DNA of 64,000 nucleotides. Source: Neoceratodus forsteri. Taxonomy: Eukaryota; Chordata; Ceratodontiformes; Ceratodontidae. The position numbers and the translations under genes are program-made. The stretch covers positions 1,090,079,001-1,090,143,000 of the forward strand of contig CM057453.1 in NCBI GenBank assembly GCA_016271365.2, in the 5' to 3' direction. Shown here one piece after another: positions 22,035 to 34,800 of this stretch. The notes beneath the pieces are model-generated. The model searched no databases. It was given only the letters and a program-made list of their open reading frames with translations, and was not told the origin of the DNA. How positions within the stretch are numbered: the stretch's first letter is position 1; each line of letters starts with the position of its first letter.

Positions 22035-23150
22035 TTAAAGCAAAGTGGCCGAAACGAGGAAAAGGTGGTGCCATTTGGCATGGGCAGTTGTGTAGGGTGC
22101 ATTGTAAACCACATCAGCATAGTCAGTCACTGGTAGGACCATTTTGAGTGCAATATTTTGGTGGACTAAAAGTGGGAGACAGGATTTGTTGTGGTATAGG
22201 GCACCAAGCTTAGGATGAAGTTTATTATGAATGGCATCCGTGCAGGAGGAGGAGGAGAGGCTTTGAGCCAGCCACACACACCAAGATACTTGAAGTAGGT
22301 AAAAGCTTCACAGAGAGCACCATCAAGAGTCCTGAAGACTGAGGTTTGTTGGAGCCTTACTTGCCTTTGCTTAGTGCAAAAAGTCATGAAAACAGTCATT
22401 TTAGCATTAAAAGCTAGTTGGAGTAGAACCAGTACTGGATCTTGTCAAAATCCTGTTGCATGGACGGTTCCAGCTCGGGTACAAGAGGCCTTAAAAGCAA
22501 AGAGTACAGTGTTGTCCATGTAATGTACATGTGAATGTGCAAGGAGACACAAACAGAGGAGAGGTCATTTAGAAAGACAGATTAGAAGATGGGGCCGAGG
22601 ATGGGGCTCTGAGGGACATCCGACCCGATAGGTGGTGGGATAGTTGGGTGGTTGAGACATTGCTGACCCAGAATGATTGGTGCATGTCAGTTAGGTAGGA
22701 GCTCAACCACCCAACTGCCAGGTAGACCTGTACCCCTTAGGTTATCCAGGAGGAGGACCAGGGATAGGCCACCGTTTTGAAGGCATTAGCCAGATCAATG
22801 AAAATAGCCGCTGTTATGTGGCACTGATCAATGTCTTTAAGAATAGAATCGGTGACATGGAGGAGGGAGGAGACAGTAGAGTGGTATTTGCAGAAGCCAG
22901 CCTGGAAAAGAGAGAAGAATTAAGAAGAGCTTCTGGAGTGTGAGTTTTCCTGCATCCAAGCCAAGCAGGAAGGAAGGAGACAGGACAGTAGTTCCCAGAG
23001 GAAGACAAGTTTCCCCACTTGTTGAGGGGGAGGACTGTAGCTCGCTTCCACAACTAGGGGGTGGTCCCAAACTGGGTGGTGAGGTTTAGTAGGTTGGTTA
23101 GAAGTGCAGTGACAATGAGGGTAGAGAGAAGGAGTTTGTGTTCCAAACCC
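22035..23150 (-). pseudogene. RT domain of the L2/Rex-type LINE
   Basis: Minus-strand RT relic spread over three frames. Fingers: SSGNYCPVSFLPAW. Palm: ITAAIFIDLANAF with the motif A aspartate kept. Motif C: YMDN in place of YADD, so the catalytic pair is degraded. Thumb region: VYNAPYTTAHAKWHHL. Together with the upstream endonuclease relic this shows a once nearly full-length element. It sits directly after a CR1 C-terminal fragment that points the other way. Confidence 0.65.
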
Positions 23151-24166
23151 TGTTGGCTGTGCTCTTTAGAGGGATTGAAAGTGGTCAGCATAGCAAGGGA
23201 GTCTTAACCAAGATGGGTAGAAGGTGAAAGGCTGAGGGGGAGGGAGAAGGGAGATAGGAGACTGGGGGGGATAGAGGAGGGAGAAGAGGCAGAGGATGGA
23301 CGAGAGAGGAGGGAGAAGAGGCAGAGGGTGGAGGAGGGATAGAGTGCAAGAGGTAAAGAACTGGTTTGAAGCATTATCAGCCTCCAGTGGGTCAGAGATA
23401 AGTGAGCTACCCAACTTGAGAACAGGAGAGGAAGTCAGGGTTGGGTGGTGAAAGAAGCAGTGGCTAACCTTTAAGAACTTATCAGGAAATTTTAAGGTTG
23501 CTCTGTAGGTTGATGTCAAAGTAATGTGACTTGGCCTTCCTGGTTGCTTTTAAACTAGCATTACAAAGGTATGCTTATCTCAACAAATTTTCGGGAGAGC
23601 ACGAAGCCTTGTGGAGACACTATGCAGAGTCATGGATTTTGAATAGGTCTGTGAACTCTGGGTGATTCAGGGAAAGTAATATGGTATTCACAGACATGAG
23701 ACCTCCAGAGAGAGGCATGTTTCACCCAAGCTGGGGAGAATGTAACTGGGAAATACAGTAGCGCACGTATGATGGCGCACACAGAAAGGGGTGACGAGTC
23801 AGTGTTGTGAAGATCGTAAAGCAGGGAACTGAGGTCTGGGGACCTGAACTACCTTGCCCAGACAAACTTCAGGGGTTGGGGGAGCTTTGGGGTGCCAAGC
23901 TTTCTTAGACAGTATACTGCATGATGCTTAATAAAAGCATCTGAGTGAGTGCCAGCAGAGAAAATGTGGTGAGGGAATAAGGATAACTCCCAGTCAAAAG
24001 GGGGTGGTTGGAGGAATGTGTGTTTTGAGATGAGTTTGTGAGATGGAAGGATTCAGTTGCATGGGTGGTGTTTCAAGCCGAAGGGGAGAGCTAGTTTACT
24101 TTTAGGTCCTTAAGGACTAGAAGCTCACCAGAAGCAGATAGGGAAATGAGAATGACAGGAATGGAG

Positions 24167-24662
24167 TCAAGCTTGGCCTTTGGGGAGAAGTAGATGCCAC
24201 CGATGAAAATGGAGAGGGAGGGAGGCAGGAAAGGCTAGCCTACACAGGATGAGCTCATGAGTGGAGGGGACAGCGGACTGAACTACAATATCAGAGTTGA
24301 GCTGACATGCAGAAATCAGTACACCATCTCCATGTTTCCCTCTGTCTTGTCTGGACTGCGCAGCTAGAGAGCCTAACTTCAATATCAGCAGTTGAGGCAA
24401 AGAGCCATGTCTTGGTGATAAATAAGATGTTGATTTTGATGATATGGGGTCCACAGCCTAAGCTGGTGGAGGTTAGGGAGAAGGCATCTAATATTAAGTG
24501 AAAGACACTCAGGCTGTTAGAAGAGGGAGAGGGGGAGGAGGGTAAGGGACAGGATGTGCTCCAAATCACCCAACAGAGAAAGCAGAAGGGCAGTGAGGAG
24601 CAGAAGAGTTTGGGATTTATGTTGATGGAAACTCTTGAGTTCTTCCTCTGTGTTGAGTGCAT
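24167..24662 (-). pseudogene. APE-type endonuclease relic of the L2/Rex-type LINE
   Basis: Two overlapping frames (24167-24454 and 24291-24662) carry the endonuclease N-terminal half. LTSTSLGCGPHIIKINILFI leads to TKTWLF, matching the usual DLLCITETWL block, and the next part contains GDGVLI where a GGGV segment is expected. A frame change near 24,330 separates them. Function would be target nicking; the copy is broken. Confidence 0.6.
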
Positions 24663-25069
24663 GGGGTGGACCAGATAACGCTGATGTCACTTTCAGCTGG
24701 CAGAGCTGATATGTCTTGGCACTAAGCAAGGAGGAATATATGAAAGTGAGTTGGGATGTTGTTATTGCAGGACAGTAGATAGTGGTATTTAAATCAGTTT
24801 TCAACAAAAACACACCATAGGGGGAACAGGAAGGACCAGGAGCAACAGTACAGAAGTGCCGTCCTTAGTGAGTGGAGACAAGCTAAGATAGCGGTAACTG
24901 GGCAGAGGTGGAGCCTGGTGAGATGGAGGCTGGGGATTCTGATTCTTTCAGTGTAATTTTTTTTTCCAAATTTGACAGGTATCAGATTTTCTCATAATAT
25001 TAAAGGATTGCCTTGTTGGATGGGATAGTGGGGCTAAGAAATCATGTGGTATCAGGCATGAAAACTGTA

Positions 25070-25390
25070 AAGGGTAATTCTAATTTCCTTTGTATGGGCC
25101 CCAAAATATGTAATAATTTACCAGGCCATTTTGAGACCACAAAGAGGAACTAGATCCTAGAGTTCCATAAAAACATGGACTGTAAATGCTGCTGAGCTAC
25201 CAAAAGCTTGTTGTGATTAAGTTGGTGTAATTTATTGTATCATTATTATATTAGTTTTGTATTATTTTGTATGTTTATAAACAGTATTTTAAGATGTAAA
25301 ACTGCTTTTTGCACCTTGGGACCCCATTGTAAATGAGCATTGGCTGAACTGGGCTATCCTTTTCTGGAATTACAGAATAAACTAGTTTAC
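25070..25390 (+). mobile_element. 3' fragment of an L2/Rex-like LINE
   Basis: The plus strand begins with a C-terminal LINE block, GPKICNNLPGHFETTKRN near 25,100, and then a stop. A long T-rich 3' UTR follows and ends in GGAATTACAGAATAAACTAG. The block resembles the WNNLP motif found at the C-terminus of non-LTR RT proteins. Only this 3' end is present, as is usual for 5'-truncated insertions. Confidence 0.55.
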
Positions 25391-25461
25391 TGCTGCAGCT
25401 ACTACAAAGATGTGACAGATGGAGGATGTATGCTATAGTGGAGGATGGGAGGGGAGGAATA

Positions 25462-25464
<3 letters not shown>

Positions 25465-25511
<47 letters not shown>
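25465..25511 (+). repeat. (GT)n microsatellite, about 23 units
   Basis: A pure run of alternating GT covers about 47 bases. It is flanked by a G-rich segment on the left and a TGATG segment on the right. Such runs are common in vertebrate DNA and often length-polymorphic. Confidence 0.95.
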
Positions 25512-25513
<2 letters not shown>

Positions 25514-26033
25514 TTTGATGTACACTAGTGAGTAGACTGGAGCTGGGATAAGGGAGCTGGAGTCTAGGTTAGTGATTACACAGGATCAGAGCGTTGGAAC
25601 AAGTTTTGGACCAGTCTCTGGTAAGTGTGGATGGTGAGGAGAGGAATTTGAGGAGAAAAAAGGGCACGACCAGGCCACAGAAGACTGCATTGAACAAGTA
25701 TAGAAGAAGGGAGAAAGCTACTCAGGATTCTGATTGCCAAATGATCGTGGACGGTAGTAGGCCAAAAAGAGGGAGAACAGCTCATTATCTGAGAAGTCTA
25801 GCTACAGTAAGTTTGTATTAAACTTATTGTACAGCCAGTTGGGCAACCCATTCTTTTTACATGACGGCAGTGAATTGCCAACAAGTTGTTTTTATCCCCT
25901 GCAGTTGTAGTATGGCAACTTTTAACTGAAAGTAGTCTGGCAACTCATTCAGAGCTCAGCAGAAACCAGCTAACAGCCAGATACCAGTGATCAAAAGAGT
26001 ACTACGGTCAAAATTTGCAAGAAGTACAAAGTG

Positions 26034-26755
26034 TTTTTGATTTGTGTGTTTAGTTCTGGTATGTCCTTCCCATTGTCTGCTGTTAGGAGTTCTTTTTCTA
26101 AATTTGCCTATTAGTTTTGTGGCCTCTGGGTATCTCCATGTTAGAATAGTTCATTGCTCTTCTTTGTCCTACTATACTTCTTATCTCATGTGACAGTGAT
26201 GTGTCCGGGACCACTGATTCAGTGAGGGAAAGTAGAGCAGCAGTAATCTGAAGCTAAAAGCCTGATGTTCTGGCCTCAACTAAATATACTTTTATTCATT
26301 ATTTTTGTTTTCTGTATGTTTATTTAGATCTAGCCAGCAGGAGTAAATGTTTTGCTTTTAAAGCTTTCTATTTTTTCAAACTGCACCAAGCCATAAAAAG
26401 CACACAAATCACCCCAGGTCAGCAGTGCTATAGATAGTAAAGACTCTAGCTGTTTTCTTACAGAATATCCACTCAGTTAGACCTCAGGTGGTTGATAAGC
26501 TGTAAATGTAGGCTCCGGTGCCTACTTTAAAATTGACTGTAAACCAGTACTTGCTGAATCTATGGTCCTGGACACATGACTGTCACACAGAACAGGAGGC
26601 ACTGTAGGAAAAAGAAGAGCAGTAAACCATAGTAATATGGACATCCGGAGAGGCCACAAAACTAGTAGGCAAATTGAGAAAAAACTCCTAATAGCAAACG
26701 GTGGGAAAGACTCACCAGGACTAAACACACAAATCAAAACAACCTGCACAACATA
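26034..26755. repeat. Large inverted repeat, arms about 200 bp, loop about 310 bp
   Basis: The left arm (about 26,034-26,235) reads TTTGATTTGTGTGTTTAG near 26,038 and TGGCCTCTGGGTATCTCC near 26,120. The right arm (about 26,545-26,750) is its reverse complement with scattered changes: CTAAACACACAAATCAAAAC near 26,722 and GGACATCCGGAGAGGCCAC near 26,640. The arms could be two copies of one repeat in opposite orientation, or a foldback element. The loop has no gene I recognise. The family is unknown. Confidence 0.7.
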
Positions 26756-28470
26756 TGTATAACCCCTAGGTGGCGCTATCCTAGGGACTGTTACCCCTGC
26801 CTGCATGACTAGGCGCAGGTTGAGGGGCCTGAGCTTGTTGAACGGGTTCCTCCACCCGGAGGAATGGTTCTGGGGGTAGCGTAACTGCTGTTGGTATAGA
26901 CCTCTGGAAAGCCCGCCACTAACCCTTCTAGTGGCCTAAACAGTATAGCAACAAACATTCACATGTACCATATGGCAATAATGACCTGCTCACACCCCTT
27001 GCATTTACCAGCAGGGCTGGATCCTCTGCTGCTCCCCTAAAGACCCCCTGTAAAGTAAGACCTGTAATGCAGCAGTCCAATGGCAGCACAATACCCCCAC
27101 CAAAAAGGTACACACTATCCAGGTTAACTGCAAAAAGAACAAATTCTGATTTATTCAGAGGCTTTGACATGGGTGGGGCAATAATTTAGCAAGTGATTAT
27201 TAATTCTGATTGATTTAGGTTGAGCACGCATGCACTAAGAGTCCCTCTATCACAGTCACACACTCTGGGTACCCAGTTGTTAATGTAGGCTTGCCTGATG
27301 TGTTGCCCTGTGCCCGGTGTTGCAGCTGTTGTTGGGACCCTTAGGAAAGAAAACAATTACATGCACATCAACCCAGAATTTGTAATCTGGAGCTGGGTGG
27401 CTCAGTTCATGATAATAAACCCAAACAAGTAAATCAGATGAGGCACAATGATTGCAGTCTTGTTGCAGGGAGCTACCCTGTTTAGTACTCGTGCTACCCA
27501 GACCAGGAGGCAGGAGTGACGCGATGAAGACCTCTGGATGGTGTTCTGATTTGCCAGGGGAAGCAGGACCTACACGACTTACCGAGGTGGTCGCAACCTG
27601 TTCGATGATGTTGAACAGGGAGCCGAATCCCCAAGCCGGTCTTTTGTCGGAAATGTCTCTGTGATGGGAGCAGCAGTCTAGGCTGAGATGGCAGGGCCCA
27701 AACCAGAGCAGGCAGTTCGAATTTAGTCCATGCGAATGCTGGACCAGCTTCCAGCTAGCATAACACACTTGAAGGTGGGGAACCAAATCGAGACCTACAC
27801 AGCACATTCAGCACACTTATAAGCAACACAACTCCTAGTCAAAGTTCAGGTAAAGTCTGGTTGCAATTTAGCAAAAGTTTTTTCACAAACCTCTCAATCC
27901 GTGACTCACTTCGGTATCTGGCAGGCCGATCGCTTCTGAAGTAAGTCTTCAGTCCCAAATTCAGGCAGTGATCACTCTCTTTCTCTTCAGGCTTCAGATC
28001 TCAAACAAAGGAATTAGGTTTAAGTCCAGCTTTCACACTCACAGGATTTCTCACTGGAAGATGTGACAGGCAGGCCAGTGCAGCCTTCCCACTGATTCTC
28101 CAGTGCTCCTACACAGGAGCAGCTGCTCGATGGCTCGAGCTGTTCACTCTCCAGACCCCAGCTCACAACTGACTCTGCTGCAGGCAGTTCAGGGTATTTC
28201 GTCTGAGATCCAAAAGGTTTGATTGGCTGAGGGAACTGTCTGTCACAGCAAGGGCTCCCCCTCCAGGTCCATTTAGGTGCCAAGCCTTAAACTACAGTTC
28301 CTGCAGATTTCAGTCCTATAAGACCTCTGGGGACAGTCTCCATTTTAGGTCCCCTGAAGTTCGATTGGTCCAGCTCTGGCAGTCCAGAACCAAAATGGTG
28401 GCTCTTGTGCAAAAAATCCAAGCTGCAAGAGAAGGCAGGTTAAACAGACTCCACAGTTCCTAACAGAGCT
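26756..28470 (-). other. Unclassified segment, possible LTR or repeat on the minus strand
   Basis: On the minus strand this segment is bounded by TGTTAGGAACTG (near 28,464) and GGGGTAACA (near 26,789). Those ends would fit a TG...CA long terminal repeat with a 5-base inverted end. An AATAAA with a GT-rich follow-up lies near 27,140. A 175-codon minus frame (27280-27807) and an 87-codon one (28020-28283) are open but unrecognised. No target duplication is visible at those ends, so the LTR reading is only a suggestion. Confidence 0.3.
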
Positions 28471-28844
28471 CCCTCTGCACATATAGTGACTGCAGAATGG
28501 AACAGAAATACCACTCGCCTAGCCGGTCACGAGCCCTAACCTTCTTGGACCCAGCCCAGACTAATTTCTAACACAGCATAATGGCTCTGTTAAAGAGACA
28601 GGCGTGGAGGCTTTCTATAGCACTCTCATGCAAACACATACAGCTACTGCAGACACAGGACACCATTCTGACAGTGGGCATTAGGCAGCCCAGGAAGACA
28701 TCTTAGTAAATCACAATTTGTAGGGAGGTTACATATGTTTTTGCAAACTTCGACAGTAGTACTCCTTTAAGACAGTTCCTATGCAGAGCTTCAACAGCTT
28801 AAATGTCTACGAGCTCTTAACTGATGGCACAGTAAGTAATGTGA

Positions 28845-31800
28845 GCTTTATAGCTTTGAAGTATTTGAAGTATTTGGGGAGAAGACTGAAGCAGATGCTG
28901 CAGGAGATGTTATCTCAGACAGGGAAGTGATTGTGATGATGGGCCCAGAAAACAGGCAAATGACAGTAACTGGGGACTCCATTGTAAGATTCATTGAAAG
29001 TATAGTATGTAAGGGGGACAAGGTGAATAGCATATTAAGCTGTTTTCCAGGAGAAAGAATGGAGTATCTAATAGTAGGGTGGGAGATTTACAGAGAGGGG
29101 TGGGAGGTGGTGCCTGTAATAGTAGTGTATGTGAGTAAGCATGATATAGGGGGAGGATAGGCGGGCATTAAAGACCTGGGGAGGGGCTTGAAAGAGAGGG
29201 GTAATTTTAAAGATTTTACCTGTGCCACGGGCTGGTCCAATCAGAAGGGCAGTCAGATGAACCAACCGTTGGTTGAGAAATTAAGCACATTACTAGTCCA
29301 GGAACTACTAGGACATTGTATGCATAACAGAAATTTAGTTGACAGAGAGTAACAACTGGAGTCGGGAGATGGAGGAATACAAATTGTACAGAAAAGGCAG
29401 AAGGGGTGGTGGGTATCTTTATACATAACCAAAACCATAATGAGGTGGATGAATAGGTACAAAAGAGAGACAAAAAGCTTCTTTCACCGATTTAGAGACA
29501 CCCTTCAATAGTAGCTGCAGCTGACAACAGATAAATCAGAGCCACCCAAGATTACTAGCAGTGTGTTTTAACTGAGTATGACTGCAAATGGATATCTATG
29601 CTGTTACTAAATATGACTCCTGAACACATCCTTAAAAACTGCACTTGATGATCATGAGCACAATCACTTTAAAGGTATTGATAAGATACTAGTATGCATC
29701 TCTGGTTCTAACAAGCCTGATTGCTCCCAGTTTAGTTCCAAGCCCTCTGGTCCTCAGGTGTTCTCAAAAGAAATTGGGCACTCTGCTCAGGGTGTTTTAC
29801 TCTGGCCTTTTTTTGTGCTCCCAGACCCAGAAATGTGCAGATTAGGTTTATCGATCAAACGGTGGTAAGCAGGCGCTCGAAGGATTACCGGTATGTATGT
29901 GTGCAGAGTAGAAGTCATGTCATGGGTCAGTGAGGGTAAGCTGGCACTCATGGGAGTATGGGTATGTGGAGCAGTGATGACTGGAGTGTGATCAAGGTGA
30001 TGGGAATGACAAAGGGGTGAGACAGCAGCAAGGAATGGATCACAGATGTAATATGTAGAGTAGATACCAGTACCGGTATTTGCTGTAACAGAGGCAGCAG
30101 GGGGGTAGTTCAGAGTCAGTGGATTGGCTTGTTGTGTTCAAGATGCTTTGGGCCATGTCGTTGAAGAGCTGAATGAGGATAGTGTTCTTATTAAAAGCCA
30201 CCCTCATATACTAGCTGCCCTCATTTAGTAGCCGTGACTCAAATTGCTAAATGCAATTAAATCCGCACCTTCTAATCGATGAAATAATGTGTTTAGGTAA
30301 AAGCTGAGAGAATGGTGGAAAAAACAATAACGTTGAGTATTTTCTACAGGCCACCAGATAATGACTTAATCAAGGGTATTGAGTTATGCGGGGAGATTGA
30401 TAGGCAGCAAAGAAAGAGAATGATGTTATCTTGGGAGGTTTATACTACAAAGACATAACCGGGGAATTAATGGAGCAGCTGGGAGAACTGGTAAAGGTTT
30501 TTCCTAGAAGTAAATGATTCTGGCTTTACTCAGTACTATAAGGAGGCTACCAGGGAAGTGGAGAATACTGTATTTAATACTAAGTATCCTGGGAACGAAC
30601 ATTGGAAATTGTACGGCCTGGGATTACTGGGAGGAAGTGACAATAACATGATGCATTTCTGGATTAGTAGAAACCTTCAGACTGAAAGGAGTAAAACCAA
30701 ATGTTTTGATCATAAGAAGATACATTTTGTAAAACTAAGGGAACTTAAGGAGCGAACATGTCAGGAGGAAATTAAGGATTTACATGCAAACAGTGTGTAC
30801 TGTTTGAAGGGAAAAACAGTCAGTACAAAATAAATATATCCTGTAATCCCCATGAGAACTAAATATAATGGGAGGTATAGTAAACAAAAACAGCTTGAGT
30901 GACAAGGAAAATAATGAAATAAATCTGAGCAAACCAAAGGGCATATGAGAATTTAAAAAAAAGGGTAAGGGAAAGGGAACATTGTTTAACCAGGAGTAGC
31001 ACACTAAGCTGAAGCTTGTTTCCAGATGTGACCTGAGAGCACAAGGAAGCTAAGTGACTTGCTCAGGATCACACAGTATGCTCCTAGGTGGCTGTGGGAT
31101 TCAAATCCAGGTCTCCAGATCTGCAGCTCAGAGCCTTAACCCGCTGTGCTATACTGCCTCCAAGGGGATACAGGTGAGAGAAAAGGCAACATATAGGTCA
31201 AAGATGAGGGAATGCAAATCAGGCACAAGACATGAAATTTGAAAAACACATAGACTGGCAGAACACAAAAAAAGAATGCACAGGAATATGTTTGCTTTGC
31301 AGATGGCAAAAAATCAATATGTAACTGGAAAAAGAAAAACAGGATGGGCTGTAGGCCCACTGTTTCTAGGAGAGGTAACAGTAGATGAGAAAAAAACTGT
31401 TGATGAACTTGACATAGATTTCCACTCAGTTTAAAAATGTGAGGAAGCATCAGCCACAAAGGAGAATAAGAAATAGGAGCTAGCATGGTGTTGCAGGAGG
31501 AAGAATTGAGGTTAGGGTGATTAGCCCCCAGCAGATCAAGGAGAAACCAGTTGGATTAGACATTACAAAAATTAACAGGGCTAGATGAGTTGCGCCTGAG
31601 GGTGTTGAAGGAATAGGCATCAGAGATAGCTGGTCCACTACTAAGTATCGTTAACAGGACTAGTAACATAGGGCGTAGTTTCAAGGGACTGGAAAGAAGT
31701 GATAGCGATGCTGTTACATAAAAAAAAAAAAAAAGGCAAGGGAGATGTGAAGAACAGACATGCTTACCCTACTGTGGTGGAGTTTAGGATTCTGGAATCT

Positions 31801-31890
31801 GTAAGGATGCAGTAGACCATCTAATTAAAGAGGATGAACCTGATAAAAAGCACATGTTTACAGTAAGAAGGTCTTGTATGACCAACCTTT
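28845..31890 (+). mobile_element. Old CR1-type LINE, ORF1 to RT, strongly decayed
   Basis: A frame at 28927-29160 holds an esterase remnant with VTGDSIVRFIESIV and VIVVYVSKHDIGGG, the latter where HVGTND-type sequence is expected. Endonuclease sequence follows: SIFYRPPDND near 30,335 and LLGGSDNNMMHFWIS near 30,635, where the SDH histidine is Asn. RT fragments come near 31,585 (LDELRLRVLKE) and 31,850 (HMFTVRRSCMTNL). Unrelated DNA separates some parts (about 29,500-30,280), and a MIR SINE sits inside. The level of decay suggests an old insertion. Confidence 0.65.
31036..31160 (-). mobile_element. MIR-type SINE
   Basis: On the minus strand the segment starts GAGGCAGTATAGCACAGCGG and continues with a tRNA-like B box (CTGGATTTGAATCCC). 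The CORE region follows with TGTGTGATCCTGAGCAAGTC and ACTTAGCTTCC. This matches the well-known order of the MIR consensus: tRNA head, box B, then the conserved GTGTGACCTTGGGCAAGT block. About 125 bases of the head and core remain. MIR belongs to the CORE-SINEs of tetrapods, which supports a tetrapod source. Confidence 0.85.
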
Positions 31891-34800
31891 AGCTTCTGAT
31901 ACTGATGTTTTTCTTTCTATTTTTGCTGGTGGCCATCTCCACTCTTTAAATAGAGAATAATGCATGGATTGGTGTGTGTGTAACCAGAATGTTATACACA
32001 TCCGAGGTGCGTGATGCTGCATAAACCCTGCAAGCAAAGCTTGAGGAGATTTTAAAAGCACTCTGAGGATGTGTATACAATTCTTGGCTACACACACCGT
32101 GTTTTTTGTTTTGTTTTAATAGTTACTGGCTTATGAGACTGTGCCATGTGGTTTAGAACTGCTTGATTGGCAGATCCTGATTACACACAGCCAGGTGTAA
32201 TGCATAATTACAACACAGTTATGTGTACATTAAGAATGCTAACCAGTAATTATACAATCATTAGAGTAAGATGTGAAAATCCTACATCAGGGCTCACATT
32301 AGCATTAATAAAGTGGAAGTCACTTTTGATCCTCTGCTCCAGCTATTGGAGGTCAGCTCGAAACGGCTGGCGGTCAGAAAATCATTGAAGTGTGTTTGGA
32401 CTACATTACCTGACACCTTCTGCTAATGATGATAAAGGTGCAGAACTTTCAATATTCAAAGTCAGTGCTGAAGCATCACTCTTATTTACAGTGTGTTCTT
32501 CAGAATCCTCAAAAATCCCATTTGGGGACTTCAGTAGGGGTTAACACAAGCCTTGATACATGACCATTAAATGAAGCTAAATTGCTTTGACTGCTTGATG
32601 TTAATTTATGAATTGTGCACTAAATTCTGGCTTACAGTTTGGCAGATTTGAGTTTTCTTCAAGAATTTGACCCTGGTCACTGTCTTAGGGGACAGACTGT
32701 ATTCTAGGAGAGAACTGACCTACTTTCTTTACATTCTGTTCTTAAATTTAGAATCTAAAGGGGGCCTTTCTTGCTTTCTGGAGTCTGTCTAGGCACCTTG
32801 ATTTACTGTCGTCTGATGCTCTTCTTATGACATAAGTCCAGGTTTTGCTTGGCTTGTTCACAGAACTCTTAGATTCTCCCAGTGGTTCTCCATTCATTAC
32901 AGCTCAATGGGCTATCACCCTATATTTGTGTATCATCAACCTGTATTATTTTACCACCACCCTAATTTGTTTTTTAAAAAATCATCCACACATTTGTCTT
33001 TTCCCACCATTTTCTTCTGCACTTATTCCCCTGTTTTGATATTAGTGCTCTACACGTTGCTTCAGACCAGCTTAGTCGCATGTAAATTACCCAAGGAGTG
33101 ATGTGACCCTGGCCTTCCATCATGAGCACCATCAACACTCCATATCTTTAAGCAATGGGGAACAAACACCGTTTTCCATATGGTCTTGTGGATGGGTGGA
33201 TTAAAAAATGGTCACAGCAGGATTAAAAAGAACCATAACAGAGAGATGGAGTCTAGGAAGTACAAGAGCTGATAAAAACAGTTTTATCCATTTCCCAAGT
33301 ACCTAGGTCCAACTCTATGTAACAGGAGCTTTAACTAATTGGGTAATTAGTTTTAACAAAGACCAGTTCAGCTGGTCTTCTTTAAGAGTTTGCAGCTCCA
33401 AAGAAAGCATGGAGCAGGTTCCTTTTGCAGAATTTGGTTCTTGTGGGCTCCAGTATATTTTCTTTGTCCTGCCTAGTCTGACTCCTACACAGAAATTCTT
33501 ACATAGTGAAGCAGAACGCTTGAAAACAGACTGAATTATGGTTTGAATGCGTGGTGAAAACATCAAAGTGAAGGCCACTCAGCTGTACCTGATGTATGTT
33601 CCTCTCAGCTGCTGTGAGTTTTAACCTCTTCTTTAACTCAGTGCAGCTTACAGTATTATGTTGGAATTCTCAGCACAAGGGGCTTAGAACCGATTGAAAT
33701 GCTAATTGTTATGCCCTGAGAAGCATTCACTTTGGTTTTACAGAGCCAGCAAAGCAAAGATGACATGAATTCCAGACTGGTTAATTTCTGTGAGCTCATG
33801 GAGAAGGTGTGTGTGTGTGTGTTTGTCTGTATTTTCCATGGTTCCAGTCAGGTTGCAGCTGTGTACTCTGCTACTGATTTGCCTTTGATGTTCCCATGAT
33901 ACAGGGAAGACATGAAAGAACTATAGGACTTAATCAGATTTGACCAGTGATTTAAATATTAAAGGCCAGAAAGCTTAGATCACTATTTTTTCAGGGATAT
34001 CTCAAAAAGAAAATGTTAACCCTTATCCTGGGAAGTCATACCATCCTTTGAAGTGATGTATTGTTGCTTGACACAGAGCAGTCATGTCATTGCTAATAGT
34101 TGTATTGTTAAGATTTTTAAGTCTAGCCCCCTCAGGCAAGTAAAAACAGTCCCCTGAAAAAGCTGCTTGCTTTTTCTGGATGTTTTTTTTTTATGAGTGG
34201 ACCTCTTTTAAGTGGACTAGCTGCAGGGGTGTGTCTTTCTTAGCTGGATTTACTGATAAAGACAGGCTGGTTGGTAATTAACAAAGGTCATTAGACTTTG
34301 GAATCTGGCAAGAAGAGCCAGATGGCAGAGACTTCCAGTATACTGTAATTGGAGGAGTTTCCCAGGTGGCTGTGGTATTGTGCAGTTTTCACATTGCAGC
34401 TTAAGGCCACAGTTTAAAGCCTCTGGAGTCTTGGAGCTCAGTGATAAGCTCAGACGAGTCTTGCACTGACAAAGGTATTCCTGGCACTTCATCAACCAGT
34501 CTAATTTGGTAATTCATGAGAAAATTCTGAAGCTCTCTGAAATCCTAATGACTGCAGTTTTGCAGATGTGGTATTGATTTTAGAGTACACAGTAGCACTT
34601 GATTCTTTAATGACAGCAAATAAAAAAGGGAGTGTGAGAAAGAGAGAGAAGGATTACCAGAAACCCTGTCTGATTTCTTTCTAACAGCACATTTATCAGC
34701 TTCTGAGCTGCTAGAGATGGAGTAGAGATAAAGGAGGCCATGTTGTGTGCAGGCATGAAGCTGTGAACATCTGAGTGGGTGAGTCGTCTGAGCTAAAATG

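Larger units (their letters stand above)
21690..24960 (-). mobile_element. L2/Rex-type LINE on the minus strand, endonuclease to 3' end
   Basis: The element reads leftwards. Endonuclease begins near 24,700 with INILFITKTWLFAS near 24,400 and a GDGVLI remnant near 24,320. A long linker rich in proline and leucine follows, then RT with NYCPVSFLPAWLG near 22,990, AAIFIDLANAFKTV near 22,790 (motif A), and VHYMDNTVLF near 22,520 where YADD is expected. The C-terminal block ALYHNKSCLPLLVHQN lies near 22,190. Many stops interrupt it. It is older than the element at 16-17 kb, whose catalytic boxes are intact. Confidence 0.7.

Noticed and set aside
26034..26755. tRNA or structured RNA gene in the inverted repeat
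   Set aside because: The arms are too long and show no tRNA, snRNA or hairpin-precursor hallmarks. A duplicated repeat in opposite orientation explains them better.
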